From positions 157,013 through 221,012 of the forward strand of contig NZ_JPQU01000078.1 of NCBI RefSeq assembly GCF_000737245.1: DNA of 64,000 nucleotides. Direction: 5' to 3'. The stretch's first letter is position 1. Each line of letters begins with the position of its first letter. The stretch is from Pseudomonas syringae (GTDB lineage: Bacteria > Pseudomonadota > Gammaproteobacteria > Pseudomonadales > Pseudomonadaceae). The notes beneath the pieces are model-generated. The model saw nothing but the letters and a program-made list of their open reading frames with translations, was not told the DNA's origin and searched no databases. This document shows, piece after piece, positions 26,688-37,463 of this stretch. The position numbers and the translations under genes were made by a program.

Positions 26688-26783
26688 GCCGTCCGCTCCT
26701 GGAGCACTGAGTGGTGCAAAGCCGCGCAGTTTACAGGGACTAACCGCGAAAGACTCGCTCAGGAATGTTTCCACGGAAAAAGA

Positions 26784-27590
26784 TCAGTAACCCTCTCCGC
26801 CATAGTCCACCTCGAAATCCAGACCGACCACCCGCGAAACACCGGTTTCCAGCTGTCCGTCGTTGTGCAGACGCAGCCAGCGGTAGCCCGGCGCCGTAGT
26901 GTCGACCTTGAAATCAACACTGCCCGGCGCGAACTGGATGCAGGTCGATGGAGAAGCCAACAGCCTTACGTCACCACGCATCTGGTCGTATTCCTGATGA
27001 ACGTGCCCCCAAAGTACCGCCCGCACCTGTGGAAAACGCTCCAGCACCGCGAAAAGCGCATCGGGATTGCGCAAGCCAATGGGGTTCATCCAGGCACAGC
27101 CGATGGGCACCGGATTGTGATGCAGGCAGACCAGATGATGGCGTTCCGGGGCTTCACTCAGGGCCTGCACCAATAGCTGCAGCTGCTGATCCTGCAAATA
27201 ACCAGGCACCGAACCAGGCACTGAAGAGTCCAGCAAGGTGACGCGCCAGTTGCCGATGTCGATGACAGGGTCGAGCAATTCACTCTGCTGCGCCGCCTGG
27301 AGCATCTCCACGGATTCATCGTGATTACCCGGGAACCAGCGCTTGGGCGCGTCAATCTGATCGCTCAGCTGCCGAAAAGCCTCGTATGACTCGACACTGC
27401 CGTCTTGCGAAACATCGCCACTGGCAACCACCAGATCCACACGCTGCTGCTCGGTCAGCACTAGCTCGACGACTTTTTGCAGACTCTCACGGGTTTTCAT
27501 ACCCAGCAGCGTGCCATCCGCCTTGGCGAACAAATGGCTGTCGGACAGCTGGACCAGCAGAACTGAGTCTGAAACGGGGACGTTGGGCAA
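26784..27590 (-). CDS. cpdA: 3',5'-cyclic-AMP phosphodiesterase CpdA
   Basis: Metallophosphoesterase that hydrolyses cAMP and so modulates Vfr/CRP signalling. About 268 residues from TTG 27590, which has a strong AAGGAG 6 bases upstream; the open frame upstream to 27740 lacks similarity. Metal-ligand motifs are all present: QLSDSHLF, ASGDVSQDGS, PGNHDE, and GHVHQEYD. Confidence 0.92.
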   Translation of the reverse strand: MPNVPVSDSVLLVQLSDSHLFAKADGTLLGMKTRESLQKVVELVLTEQQRVDLVVASGDVSQDGSVESYEAFRQLSDQIDAPKRWFPGNHDESVEMLQAAQQSELLDPVIDIGNWRVTLLDSSVPGSVPGYLQDQQLQLLVQALSEAPERHHLVCLHHNPVPIGCAWMNPIGLRNPDALFAVLERFPQVRAVLWGHVHQEYDQMRGDVRLLASPSTCIQFAPGSVDFKVDTTAPGYRWLRLHNDGQLETGVSRVVGLDFEVDYGGEGY

Positions 27591-27746
27591 AAGCCATCTC
27601 CTTGGGCAGAGTATGGCGATTATGGTGGGAAGCTCGCGGGTGGGCAAATCCGGGAATGAGCGGTGGGTCGCAGTTGTGAAGGGTGGCTCCTCAGACACTG
27701 CGTTTCTGGAGGATATCCCGAACTGTCGCGCAGCAAACACAGAACC

Positions 27747-27836
27747 CTGTAGGAGCGAGCTTGCTCGCGATGCGGTATCTCTGAAAAGAAATTAATTTCT
27801 GACCCGCCGCTATCGCGAGCAAGCTCGCGCCTACAG
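27747..27836. repeat. REPIN
   Basis: Arms CTGTAGGAGCGAGCTTGCTC and its near complement ending CGCGCCTACAG, between cpdA and the DUF1249 gene. Confidence 0.9.
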
Positions 27837-27878
27837 AATCGGGTTCATTTCAGATCGTTGAGAGTTGGCCTCGACCTG

Positions 27879-28331
27879 TTACCGCACCGCCTCAAACTCA
27901 TGCCCACACGCCAGGCAATGGCTCAGCCACTCTCCCAGAAATAGATTCAGCTGAGCCTTCTCATCCGGCTGGTGCATCTGCGCATTGGGATACGGATAGA
28001 TACCGCGAAAGCGTCGGGCGTGTTCAGCGCCGATGACTTCGGCCATGCGTGCGTCGTGATAGACCTGCACTTCCAGACTCGGCACCGGCAGCCAGGGCAG
28101 GCTGTGTTCCTGTCGCACTTGCAATGTAGTGGTGTACGGGCAATCGAGCAGTACTTCGACGGCCAGTACGCCAAGCATTTGATCACCCTGGGTGACGGCC
28201 ACCCGGCGTGAGCGCTGGGCGTTGCGCATGTCGGGGAGCAAACGCATCAAGCGCGCATAGTTGGCCTCGCAGGCTGCTTGCAGCCCGGCGAGATCAACTC
28301 GATAGCGCTCGCGCATCAGATTCACGACCAT
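27879..28331 (-). CDS. DUF1249 family protein
   Basis: About 150 residues from ATG 28331 (MVVNLMRERYRVDL). It is a small soluble protein with the family's conserved ANYARLMRLLPDM and HDARMAEVIG segments and a C-terminal CLACGHEF with two Cys. E. coli YqiB, its counterpart, also lies between nudF and cpdA. It overlaps the end of nudF by 10 bases. Function unknown. Confidence 0.85.
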   Translation of the reverse strand: MVVNLMRERYRVDLAGLQAACEANYARLMRLLPDMRNAQRSRRVAVTQGDQMLGVLAVEVLLDCPYTTTLQVRQEHSLPWLPVPSLEVQVYHDARMAEVIGAEHARRFRGIYPYPNAQMHQPDEKAQLNLFLGEWLSHCLACGHEFEAVR

Positions 28332-28939
28332 AACCCCCTGACTTCGGTGCGGTTCAATGCCAGCCATTGCAGGGCGATGATTGAAGGTGCATTCATAATT
28401 CGCCCATCGCGCACGGCTTGCAGTGCGTCATCAAATGACCAAACCGTGACACGGATATCTTCACCCTCTGACTCCAGCCCGTGCAATCCCCCGGCCCCCT
28501 CACTTTCACAGTGCCCCAGGAACAAGTGAACGAATTCGTCACTGCCACCGGGAGACGGGAAGTATTTGGTGATTGGCCACAACGCACTGAAGGCAATCCC
28601 AGCTTCCTCTTCTGCTTCGCGGTGAGCAACTTCTTCTGGCTCTTCCGCCATGTCGATCAGTCCGGCCACCAGTTCGATCAACCATGGGTTGGCGGTTTTC
28701 TCCAGCGCGCCCACCCGGAACTGCTCGATCAACACCACTTCGTCACGTTTAGCGTCGTAAGGCAGCACGCAGACTGCGTCGTGGCGTACGAACAGCTCGC
28801 GACTGATTTCAGTACCCATGCCGCCAGCGAACTGCTCGTGACGCAGATACAATTTGTCCAGTTTGTAGAAGCCCTGGAAGCAGTTCTCGCGCCTGGTTAT
28901 TTCAAAAGCAGTAGGGGTCGATCGGGTCGGTTCAGTCAT
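28322..28939 (-). CDS. nudF: ADP-ribose pyrophosphatase NudF
   Basis: Nudix hydrolase that splits ADP-ribose to AMP and ribose 5-phosphate. 205 residues. The Nudix box is intact, from GLIDMAEEPEEV through AHREAEEEAGI at about residues 95-117. N-terminal strand-swap residues (ENCFQGFYKLDKLYLRHEQF) match the dimeric ADPRase form. First gene of a nudF-DUF1249-cpdA-yqiA run conserved in gamma-proteobacteria. Confidence 0.95.
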   Translation of the reverse strand: MTEPTRSTPTAFEITRRENCFQGFYKLDKLYLRHEQFAGGMGTEISRELFVRHDAVCVLPYDAKRDEVVLIEQFRVGALEKTANPWLIELVAGLIDMAEEPEEVAHREAEEEAGIAFSALWPITKYFPSPGGSDEFVHLFLGHCESEGAGGLHGLESEGEDIRVTVWSFDDALQAVRDGRIMNAPSIIALQWLALNRTEVRGLWS

Positions 28940-29147
28940 GGAGTTCTCGCTTCGGGCAAATCGTAACGTGATGCCATCCTAACGCGCATCGCCAATCAGA
29001 TGCAGCCCCCTTGAAGATGCAGGGTAGACGGCCAATAGCGAAACGAACTCTAATCCGCCCAGCGGCGAACCGATGCCATTGTTTGCAGTCCAAGCAGCCT
29101 GCACTCGAACAACGTAACCGTCTTCATTGCCACCGCAAAGGATCAAC

Positions 29148-29894
29148 ATGTCGTTATTGAGGATCGCTTCACTGGCTTGCCTGGCACTCATGCTGGGCGC
29201 TTGTCAGAGCCTGTTCCAACCCAACTTCCGGGCACCGCTGCAAGTGCAGCGCGACGCATCCGAGCTGATCAAGCCGGGCTGCACCACAGCCGATTGTCCG
29301 CTGGTCAATATCGACACGGTGCATTTCGCCGATGAGCCCAAGCTCGACGCCATCGTGCAGAAAACCTTGCTGCAATTGACCCGCAGCGATGCAGGCGGTC
29401 CAGTGCCCGCTACGCTCAAGGATTATCAAGAGCAGTATCTGCGCGACTCACAAGGCCGCAACGCCAGCTACTTGCAAGCCAAGGTACGCGAGCAGCATGA
29501 CGGTATCGTGGTCGTCGAGCTGTCGAGCTATCTGGACACCGGCGGCGCCCATGGTGCTCCAGGCCGTGCGTTCATCAACTACTCACGCCAGCAGCAGAAA
29601 GTACTGACCCTGGCGGACATGATTGTCCCGGGCAAAGAAGCCGAGTTCTGGCAGAAAGCTGAATTGGCGCATCAGGGCTGGCTGGTGTCGAGCAAGCTCA
29701 ACGAAGACGCCGACTTCCAGAAAACCTGGCCATTCAAGCGCACCCCGCACATCGCCCTGACCTACGGCGCGTTCATCCTGAAATATCAGGTGGACACCAT
29801 TGCTCCGTACTCCATGGGCCACATCGAGCTGAAGATTCCTTATCCGCAGCTCAATGGCATCCTCAAACCGGAACTGTTCCCCGGCCGCGGTTGA
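29148..29894 (+). CDS. RsiV-like (DUF3298) lipoprotein
   Basis: 248 residues from ATG 29148, with AAGGA upstream. Lipoprotein signal MSLLRIASLACLALMLGAC, lipobox LGAC. The periplasmic body carries the DUF3298/DUF4163 signature: DTGGAHGAPGRAFINY and the C-terminal YSMGHIELKIPYPQL. These domains are found in the lysozyme-sensing anti-sigma factor RsiV, but no sigma factor gene is next to this one. Equivalent to PA4972. The end overlaps convergent cytX by 32 bases. Confidence 0.82.
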   Translation: MSLLRIASLACLALMLGACQSLFQPNFRAPLQVQRDASELIKPGCTTADCPLVNIDTVHFADEPKLDAIVQKTLLQLTRSDAGGPVPATLKDYQEQYLRDSQGRNASYLQAKVREQHDGIVVVELSSYLDTGGAHGAPGRAFINYSRQQQKVLTLADMIVPGKEAEFWQKAELAHQGWLVSSKLNEDADFQKTWPFKRTPHIALTYGAFILKYQVDTIAPYSMGHIELKIPYPQLNGILKPELFPGRG

Positions 29895-31152
29895 GGCGTT
29901 TGCCCAACAGCAATTGCAGCACGCCAGCGACAATCAGCGCTGGCAGTGTTGCGCCGACATCCGGGTAGAGATTGGCCAGCAAGTGATAGGTGCTGACCCC
30001 GCCCAGCCAGGCCAGTAAGGTCATCCAGCGAAACCCGACCACTGATGCCTGGCTGCTGCGTCCACGCAACACAAAATGATCCACCAGCACCACGCCAAAC
30101 AGCGGCGCAAACACTGAACCGATCAGCAACAGGAAGTTCTGGTATTGCGCCAAGGGCGCAAAGCAGGCGATGAGCGTGCAGAGCACACCAATTGCCAAGG
30201 CCAGATGCTCGACTTTCAACCGCAACAGCATCCCGCTGGAGACTGCCGCCGAGTGAATATCGGCAAAGGCATTCTCCGATTCGTCGAGCAGGATCAACAG
30301 CAGCGGAATCCCCAGCCCAGCCCCCGCCAATGCGAGCAGCAACGCGTTGACTTCACCGCTTGGCGCGAACGCCAGGGTATACGCCACACCCAGGCTCATC
30401 AGCCAGAAATTACCGATAAAGAAGCCGAGCGCCGTGCCGCCGAAGACATTCTTCGCGCGCTTGCCGAAGCGTGAATAATCGGCAATCAGCGGCAGCCACG
30501 ACAGCGGCATGGCGATGGCAATGTCGAAACCCACGGCAAACGGCATAGAACCATCACCGGCCTGAGCCCAGAGCGCCGGCAGATCAGCCTTGGCGAACAG
30601 GTTCCAGGTCAGCCACAGGCATGCGGCCAAGAGCAGCCAGATGCCCCATTTGCGCAGAATCTGCCGGACAAACGTCAGCGGTCCGCTGACCGCCAGCAAC
30701 GTTGCCAGACCGCCGAAGAACAGCGTCCAGAGCAGCGGACTGGTCCACAGGCTGCCTTCGCCAAAGGCCCGCGTGCCCAGCAAGCTGGCGGCATCGCGCA
30801 TGACGATGATTTCGAAAGAGCCCCAACCCACCAGTTGCAGCAGGTTGAGCAAAGCAGGCAAGGACGCGCCTTTGGTACCCAGGCTGAGCTTGAGCGCAGC
30901 CATGGATGACAGGCCGGTGTCGCTGCCAATAACACCAACAGCGGCCAGCAGCAACACGCCAACCAGCGTGCCCAGGAAAATCGCCAGCAACGAACCCGAC
31001 ATCCCTAACCCCGGCGCCAGCAAGGCACCGGTTTGTAGGACCATCAGGCCGATACCAAGGGAGAACCACAACGAAAACAGATCCCGCCCGCCGAAGACGC
31101 GTTTGTCGGCGGGGACGGGGGAATCGGGTGAGTAGGTGCTTGGGGTGGTCAT
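29863..31152 (-). CDS. cytX: Putative hydroxymethylpyrimidine transporter CytX
   Basis: NCS1-family (cytosine permease type) inner-membrane transporter, 429 residues from ATG 31152, with about 12 TM helices (for example SLGIGLMVLQTGALLAPGLG and TLVGVLLLAAVGVIGS). The first loop motif FSLWFSLGIG fits the family. Uptake of the thiamine precursor HMP is inferred from its place downstream of thiC and its riboswitch; it may share that transcript despite the intervening REPIN. Confidence 0.82.
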   Translation of the reverse strand: MTTPSTYSPDSPVPADKRVFGGRDLFSLWFSLGIGLMVLQTGALLAPGLGMSGSLLAIFLGTLVGVLLLAAVGVIGSDTGLSSMAALKLSLGTKGASLPALLNLLQLVGWGSFEIIVMRDAASLLGTRAFGEGSLWTSPLLWTLFFGGLATLLAVSGPLTFVRQILRKWGIWLLLAACLWLTWNLFAKADLPALWAQAGDGSMPFAVGFDIAIAMPLSWLPLIADYSRFGKRAKNVFGGTALGFFIGNFWLMSLGVAYTLAFAPSGEVNALLLALAGAGLGIPLLLILLDESENAFADIHSAAVSSGMLLRLKVEHLALAIGVLCTLIACFAPLAQYQNFLLLIGSVFAPLFGVVLVDHFVLRGRSSQASVVGFRWMTLLAWLGGVSTYHLLANLYPDVGATLPALIVAGVLQLLLGKRLNRGRGTVPV

Positions 31153-31188
31153 GGGTGCGCTCGCAATATGACTTGATGGAACACGAGC

Positions 31189-31278
31189 CTGTGGGAGCGG
31201 TGCTTGCCCGCGATAAGGGCGCCGCGATCTCGCAGAAATCGCGTCAAGCCTTATCGCGGGCAAGCACCGCTCCCACAG
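31189..31278. repeat. REPIN
   Basis: Arms GTGGGAGCGGTGCTTGCCCG and complement, about 40 bases apart, between thiC and cytX. Because both genes read leftward, this palindrome would be in any thiC-cytX mRNA. Confidence 0.9.
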
Positions 31279-31306
31279 AACGCGCTCCTACAGGCGAATC
31301 AATTAA

Positions 31307-33196
<1,890 letters not shown>

Positions 33197-33365
33197 CACG
33201 GGCTCTCCAGACATCATCCAGCGGCGGATTAATTGTCGGAGCGAACCTGAGACGAAAAGACGCACCATGACTGGTGCTGAGTACCGAGCGAGTGCCTTGC
33301 TGTTCATTGCTGAAATGAACCAACGACCCCGGACGACACTCAAGAGGACTCGCCGGGAGACGAGA

Positions 33366-33457
33366 AATCTTGTTCCCTACGCAGGCGCTAACCTGATCAG
33401 GTTCAACGGGATCCGGTTTAACCGATCTCAGCCTCAAAGCAAGGCACCCCGACAAGA
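33366..33457 (-). promoter_or_regulatory. TPP riboswitch (THI element) of thiC
   Basis: Read on the minus strand: CGGGGTGCC, GGCTGAGA, then CCCGTTGAACCTGATCAGGT and CGTAGGGAAC in the right order, the hallmark conserved parts of the TPP aptamer. It ends about 170 bases before the thiC start. Thiamine pyrophosphate would repress thiC. The gap 33197-33621 contains this leader and the divergent tolC-like promoter region. Confidence 0.95.
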
Positions 33458-33621
33458 ACGCTGCCAGTCTAGTCGGGACGAGTGAGGAACGCCAAGCCTG
33501 TTTTATTAACCCTCGATAAATGGCCGTTATGCCGGATTGTTGCAATCACCCCCACCCACTACACTCGCTAGCTTGGTTTCTATTCAGAACCGGCAAAATA
33601 ATGATCAACAGGGAAAGCACC

Positions 33622-35061
33622 ATGCTGCGCAAACTTTCATTGGCTGTGGCCGTGTCGTGCGCTTGTAACGCCGGTGCCTGGGCAGCGGACTTGCCGTTGC
33701 CGACCAAAACCGGGCTGGTCAACGTGTACCAGCAAGCCGTCGATAACAACGCCGACCTTGCCGCGGCCCGCGCTGATTACGCCGCCCGCAAGGAAGTCGT
33801 GCCTCAGGCACGCGCCGGATTGCTGCCGAACCTGTCCGCAGGCGCCGACGTCAACAACACACGTACCAGCATCAACCAGCCCAATATCACCGCGACCCGC
33901 AGCGGCACGGTGTACCAGGCAACGTTGAGCCAGCCGATCTTCCGCGCCGACCGCTGGTTCCAGTTGCAAGCTGCAGAAGCCGTCAACGAACAGGCCGCTC
34001 TGGAGTTGTCCGCCACGGAGCAGAATCTGATCCTGCAAAGTGCTCAGGACTATTTCACCGTGCTCCGGGCTCAGGACAACCTGGCCTCCACCAAGGCTGA
34101 AGAGGCGGCATTCAAACGCCAGCTGGATCAAGCCAATGAACGCTTCGACGTCGGCCTGTCCGACAAGACCGATGTGCTGCAAGCCCAGGCCAGTTACGAC
34201 ACTTCCCGGGCTAACCGGATCATTGCCAAGCGTCAGGTCGATGATGCATTTCAGGCGCTGGTCACCCTGACCAACCGCGAATACAACGCCATCGAAGGCA
34301 TCGTCCACACCCTGCCTGTATTGGCACCGGTGCCTAACGACGCCAAGGCCTGGGTGGACACCGCCGCGCAGCAGAATCTCAATCTGCTGGCCAGCAACTA
34401 CGCGGTAAGCGCCGCCGAAGAAACCCTGCGTCAGCGCAAGGCAGGACATGCACCGACTGTGGATGCAGTGGCTCAATATCAGCGTGGCGACAATGATGCG
34501 CTGGGCTTCAGCAACCCCAACTACACCGGGCAGAGCTATCGCGGCGACGTAGAGCAGCGCACCATCGGCTTGCAGGTGAACATTCCGATCTACAGCGGTG
34601 GGCTGACCAGCTCACAGGTCCGCGAAGCCTATTCCCGGTTGAGCCAGAGCGAGCAGCGTCGTGAAGGCCTGCGCCGTCAGGTGGTGGAAAACACCCGCAA
34701 CCTGCATCGTGCAGTGAACACCGACGTTGAGCAGGTCCTGGCTCGCAAGCAGTCGATCATCTCCAACCAGAGTGCCCTGGAAGCCACGGAAATCGGCTAC
34801 CAGGTCGGCACCCGCAATATCGTTGACGTACTGGATGCCCAGCGCCAGCTGTATGCCTCGGTGCGCGATTACAACAACACCCGCTACGACTACATCCTCG
34901 ACAACCTACGCTTGAAACAGGCCGCAGGCACACTCAGCCCCGGCGACCTGCAGGATCTGTCGCGCTACCTGAAAGCCGATTACAACCCGGACAAAGACTT
35001 CCTGCCGCCAGATCTGGCAGCGGCGGCGAAGAAGAACTTCGAAAGACCGCCGCAGCGTTGA
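33622..35061 (+). CDS. opmH: TolC-family outer membrane protein
   Basis: Outer-membrane channel of efflux and type I secretion systems. 479 residues from ATG 33622, preceded by AGGGAAA. Signal peptide MLRKLSLAVAVSCACNAGAW then AAD. Two structural repeats each start with YQQAVDNNADLAAARAD-like or AAQQNLNLLASNYAV-like helices; the periplasmic motif VGTRNIVDVLDAQRQLY is characteristic of TolC. The symbol rests on its place beside thiC as in P. aeruginosa (PA4974). Confidence 0.92.
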   Translation: MLRKLSLAVAVSCACNAGAWAADLPLPTKTGLVNVYQQAVDNNADLAAARADYAARKEVVPQARAGLLPNLSAGADVNNTRTSINQPNITATRSGTVYQATLSQPIFRADRWFQLQAAEAVNEQAALELSATEQNLILQSAQDYFTVLRAQDNLASTKAEEAAFKRQLDQANERFDVGLSDKTDVLQAQASYDTSRANRIIAKRQVDDAFQALVTLTNREYNAIEGIVHTLPVLAPVPNDAKAWVDTAAQQNLNLLASNYAVSAAEETLRQRKAGHAPTVDAVAQYQRGDNDALGFSNPNYTGQSYRGDVEQRTIGLQVNIPIYSGGLTSSQVREAYSRLSQSEQRREGLRRQVVENTRNLHRAVNTDVEQVLARKQSIISNQSALEATEIGYQVGTRNIVDVLDAQRQLYASVRDYNNTRYDYILDNLRLKQAAGTLSPGDLQDLSRYLKADYNPDKDFLPPDLAAAAKKNFERPPQR

Positions 35062-35113
35062 TTGGCTGAGCGCTAACCTGTGGGAGATTCTATGTTTGCC
35101 CGCAAGCGGATGT

Positions 35114-35228
35114 GACGACGTGGGAGCGGCCGGGCGGCGTTCCGCTTTAGCCGGGAAGAGGCCAGTACATCCACGCCACATTTATCATCTGAAATGCCGC
35201 CTTCCCGGCTGAAGCCGGTCCCACGCCG
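35114..35228. repeat. REPIN, GACGACGTGGGA type with inserted mini-hairpin
   Basis: The left arm GACGACGTGGGAGCGGCC is interrupted by GGGCGGCGTTCCGC before continuing TTTAGCCGGGAAG; the right arm is CCGGCTGAAGCCGGTCCCAC. The gap 35062-35383 contains only this element and the next one. Confidence 0.85.
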
Positions 35229-35251
35229 CCATCGCCAAGCTTCTGCTGAAC

Positions 35252-35361
35252 CTGTGGGAGCGAGCAAGGTGGCGCTCCACCCTGCACGCGACGAGACCGG
35301 TACAGCCTGAACATCTTCCGGGTCTGAAATATTGCCTTCGCAAGCAAGCTTGCTCCCACAG
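35252..35361. repeat. REPIN with inserted mini-hairpin
   Basis: The left arm CTGTGGGAGCGAGCAA carries GGTGGCGCTCCACC; the right arm is GCAAGCAAGCTTGCTCCCAC. Confidence 0.85.
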
Positions 35362-35383
35362 TTTCAGTGTCAGGCAAAACTGC

Positions 35384-36661
35384 CTAGCTTTTGATCAACC
35401 GCCCAATCCCATCCAGCAACCGCTGCAAAGCGCCTTGATTGGCCTTCATCACCTGCAATCCGGCCCCGGCCATTTCATGGGCCAATTGCGGCTGCTCGAA
35501 CAATCGCTGTACGGCGGCCGACAGGCTCGGGGCATCAGTGATTTCAATCAAGGCCTGGGCATTGCGCAGCATTGCGGCGATTTCCAGGAAGTTGAACAAG
35601 TGCGGGCCACTCAACACCGGTTTGGCCAGTGCGGCCGGCTCCAACAGGTTGTGGCCGCCGTTTGGCACCAGACTGCCACCCACAAAAGCCACGTCAGCCA
35701 GGGCGTAAAGAAACAGCAGTTCGCCCATGGTATCGCCCAGCAACACCGAGGTTTGCAGCGTCACCGGCTGTGCGGAGGAACGTCGCACGGTGGCAAAACC
35801 CTGCTGCACTGCCAACTCATACATGCCGTTGAAGCGCTCAGGATGACGCGGCACCAGAATCAGCAACGCATCGGGATGACCGCCCAGCAACTGGCGATGC
35901 GCGGACAAGACACTTTCGTCTTCCCCGGCGTGGGTGCTGGCCGCGATCCACACTGGACGCTGGGTTGCCTGCCACTCCTCACGCAATTGCGCGGCATTGG
36001 CCAGCAATTGCGGATCGACGCTCAGGTCAAACTTGATCGAGCCGGTCACTGAAACACACTGCGGCCGGGCACCTAGATCACGGAAGCGCTGGGCTTCGGT
36101 CTCGGTCTGCACAGCGAGCAAGCTCATCTCGCTCAACATAGGCCGGGTCAATTTTGCGAAGCGGGCGTAACCACGAGCCGAGCGCTCAGACAACCGCCCA
36201 TTGGCCAGCACCACCGGAATGCTGCGCTTGGCACACTGATGGATATGGTTGGGCCACAACTCGGTTTCCATGATCACGCCAATTACCGGGCGCACATGAT
36301 CCAGAAAACGCCCCGCTGCCCATGGCAAGTCATAGGGCAGATAACAGTGCTGAATGCGCGGCTCATTGGCGAATAATGCCTTGATACGCTCCGAACCGGT
36401 GGGCGTCATGCAGGTCACGGTGATCGGAAGCTGTGGATAACGTGCCAGCAGCGCACGAATCATCGGCGCGGCGGCGATGCTTTCACCCACGGAAACCGCA
36501 TGCACCCAGATACCGCCCTGCTTCATGGCGGGCAAGCCAAGGGCGAAACGCTCGCCGATTCGCTGCCGATAGGCAGGCGCCTTGCGCGCACGCAACCAGA
36601 GACGCAAGGCCACCAGCGGCAGGCCCAGATGAAACAGCAGGGTGTATAGAGTTCTATTCAT
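35384..36661 (-). CDS. waaA: 3-deoxy-D-manno-octulosonic acid transferase
   Basis: GT30 glycosyltransferase that adds Kdo residues to lipid IVA at the inner leaflet of the inner membrane. 425 residues from ATG 36661 (MNRTLYTLLFHLGLPLVALR). One N-terminal membrane anchor, the HAVSVGESIAAAPM acceptor-site segment, METELWPN, and the CMP-Kdo site region FVGGSLVPNGGHNLLEPA are all present. It is a single gene between REP clusters. Confidence 0.96.
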   Translation of the reverse strand: MNRTLYTLLFHLGLPLVALRLWLRARKAPAYRQRIGERFALGLPAMKQGGIWVHAVSVGESIAAAPMIRALLARYPQLPITVTCMTPTGSERIKALFANEPRIQHCYLPYDLPWAAGRFLDHVRPVIGVIMETELWPNHIHQCAKRSIPVVLANGRLSERSARGYARFAKLTRPMLSEMSLLAVQTETEAQRFRDLGARPQCVSVTGSIKFDLSVDPQLLANAAQLREEWQATQRPVWIAASTHAGEDESVLSAHRQLLGGHPDALLILVPRHPERFNGMYELAVQQGFATVRRSSAQPVTLQTSVLLGDTMGELLFLYALADVAFVGGSLVPNGGHNLLEPAALAKPVLSGPHLFNFLEIAAMLRNAQALIEITDAPSLSAAVQRLFEQPQLAHEMAGAGLQVMKANQGALQRLLDGIGRLIKS

Positions 36662-36691
36662 GGGCGCGGAGTTTATCGGAACCGGGGATAT

Positions 36692-36781
36692 CTGTGGGAG
36701 CGGTGCCTGGTCTGGGCGGCATTCCGACGATAAGGTTAAGGTTATCTCTATGAATAACGCGGCCAAGCACCGCTCACACAG
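36692..36781. repeat. REPIN with partial mini-hairpin insert
   Basis: The left arm CTGTGGGAGCGGTGCCTGG is followed by GGGCGGCATTCC; the right arm is GGCCAAGCACCGCTCACACA. The 36662-37081 gap holds this and the next element and then about 130 bases of promoter-proximal DNA. Confidence 0.8.
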
Positions 36782-36802
36782 GCGTGATCTCAATATTGGC
36801 GG

Positions 36803-36905
36803 GACGACGTGGGACCGGCTTTAGCCGGGAAGAGGCCAGTACATTCACCAGGTATTTATCGTCTGAAATGCCGCCTTCCCGGCTAAAGCCGGTCCCACGT
36901 CGTCA
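36803..36905. repeat. REPIN, GGACCGGCTTTAGCC type
   Basis: Arms GACGACGTGGGACCGGCTTT and complement. The flanks (CAATATTGGCGG on the left, CATCCGCTTGCGAGCAAACA and ATAGAATCTCCCACA on the right) recur around the copies near 35076 and 40469, so it is part of a larger composite repeat. Confidence 0.9.
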
Positions 36906-37081
36906 CATCCGCTTGCGAGCAAACATAGAATCTCCCACACAGATTTGCACTCCTCCATAAGAGCAATGACGTCCCTGAATCAAGAGCTAATGCGGACAAC
37001 TCCAATACGAAACCCGACACCTGCCGAATTAACCTTTATCCGGAAGGTCTAGAATGCGCAGCCTATAAAAGGAGTTACTTC

Positions 37082-37414
37082 ATGTCTGCCTATTATCTGC
37101 TGGCCATCGCCATCTGCGCTGAAGTCATCGGCACCGTTTCCATGAAAGCCGTGAAAGGCCTGAGCACTCCACTGCCGCTGCTGTTGGTGATCTGCGGGTA
37201 TGCGATCGCCTTCTGGATGCTGATTCTGGTCGTGCGCACCATTCCGGTGGGGGTTGCCTATGCTGTCTGGGCTGGCATGGGGATTGTGATGGTCAGCATC
37301 GCTGCGTTTTTCATCTACGGGCAGAAACTCGATGTCCCGGCCATGTTGGGCATGGGTTTGATCGTCGTCGGTGTGGTCGTGATTCAGTTGTTCTCGAAAA
37401 CCGCCGGGCATTGA
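37082..37414 (+). CDS. SMR-family multidrug/quaternary cation transporter (EmrE-like)
   Basis: Four-TM proton antiporter of the small multidrug resistance family, 110 residues. Glu14 in CAEVIGT is the conserved proton- and drug-binding acid. VAYAVWAGMGIVMVS carries the conserved Trp of TM3, and IYGQKLDVPAMLGMGLI the loop to TM4. AAAAGGAG precedes the start. EmrE-like pumps work as a single gene, in agreement with its isolated position. Confidence 0.94.
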   Translation: MSAYYLLAIAICAEVIGTVSMKAVKGLSTPLPLLLVICGYAIAFWMLILVVRTIPVGVAYAVWAGMGIVMVSIAAFFIYGQKLDVPAMLGMGLIVVGVVVIQLFSKTAGH

Positions 37415-37427
37415 AAATGCGTTCCTC

Positions 37428-37433
37428 TATAAT
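37428..37433 (+). promoter_or_regulatory. Candidate -10 box of the FAD oxidoreductase operon
   Basis: A perfect TATAAT 31 bases before the ATG at 37464. No -35 box at standard spacing is visible. Confidence 0.4.
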
Positions 37434-37463
37434 GGCGGCATTCTTCCGGCCACAGAGGTGTCC

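Noticed and set aside
28979..29191. 70-codon minus-strand frame between nudF and the RsiV-like gene
   Set aside because: It overlaps the true lipoprotein start and has no ribosome-binding site or recognisable feature.
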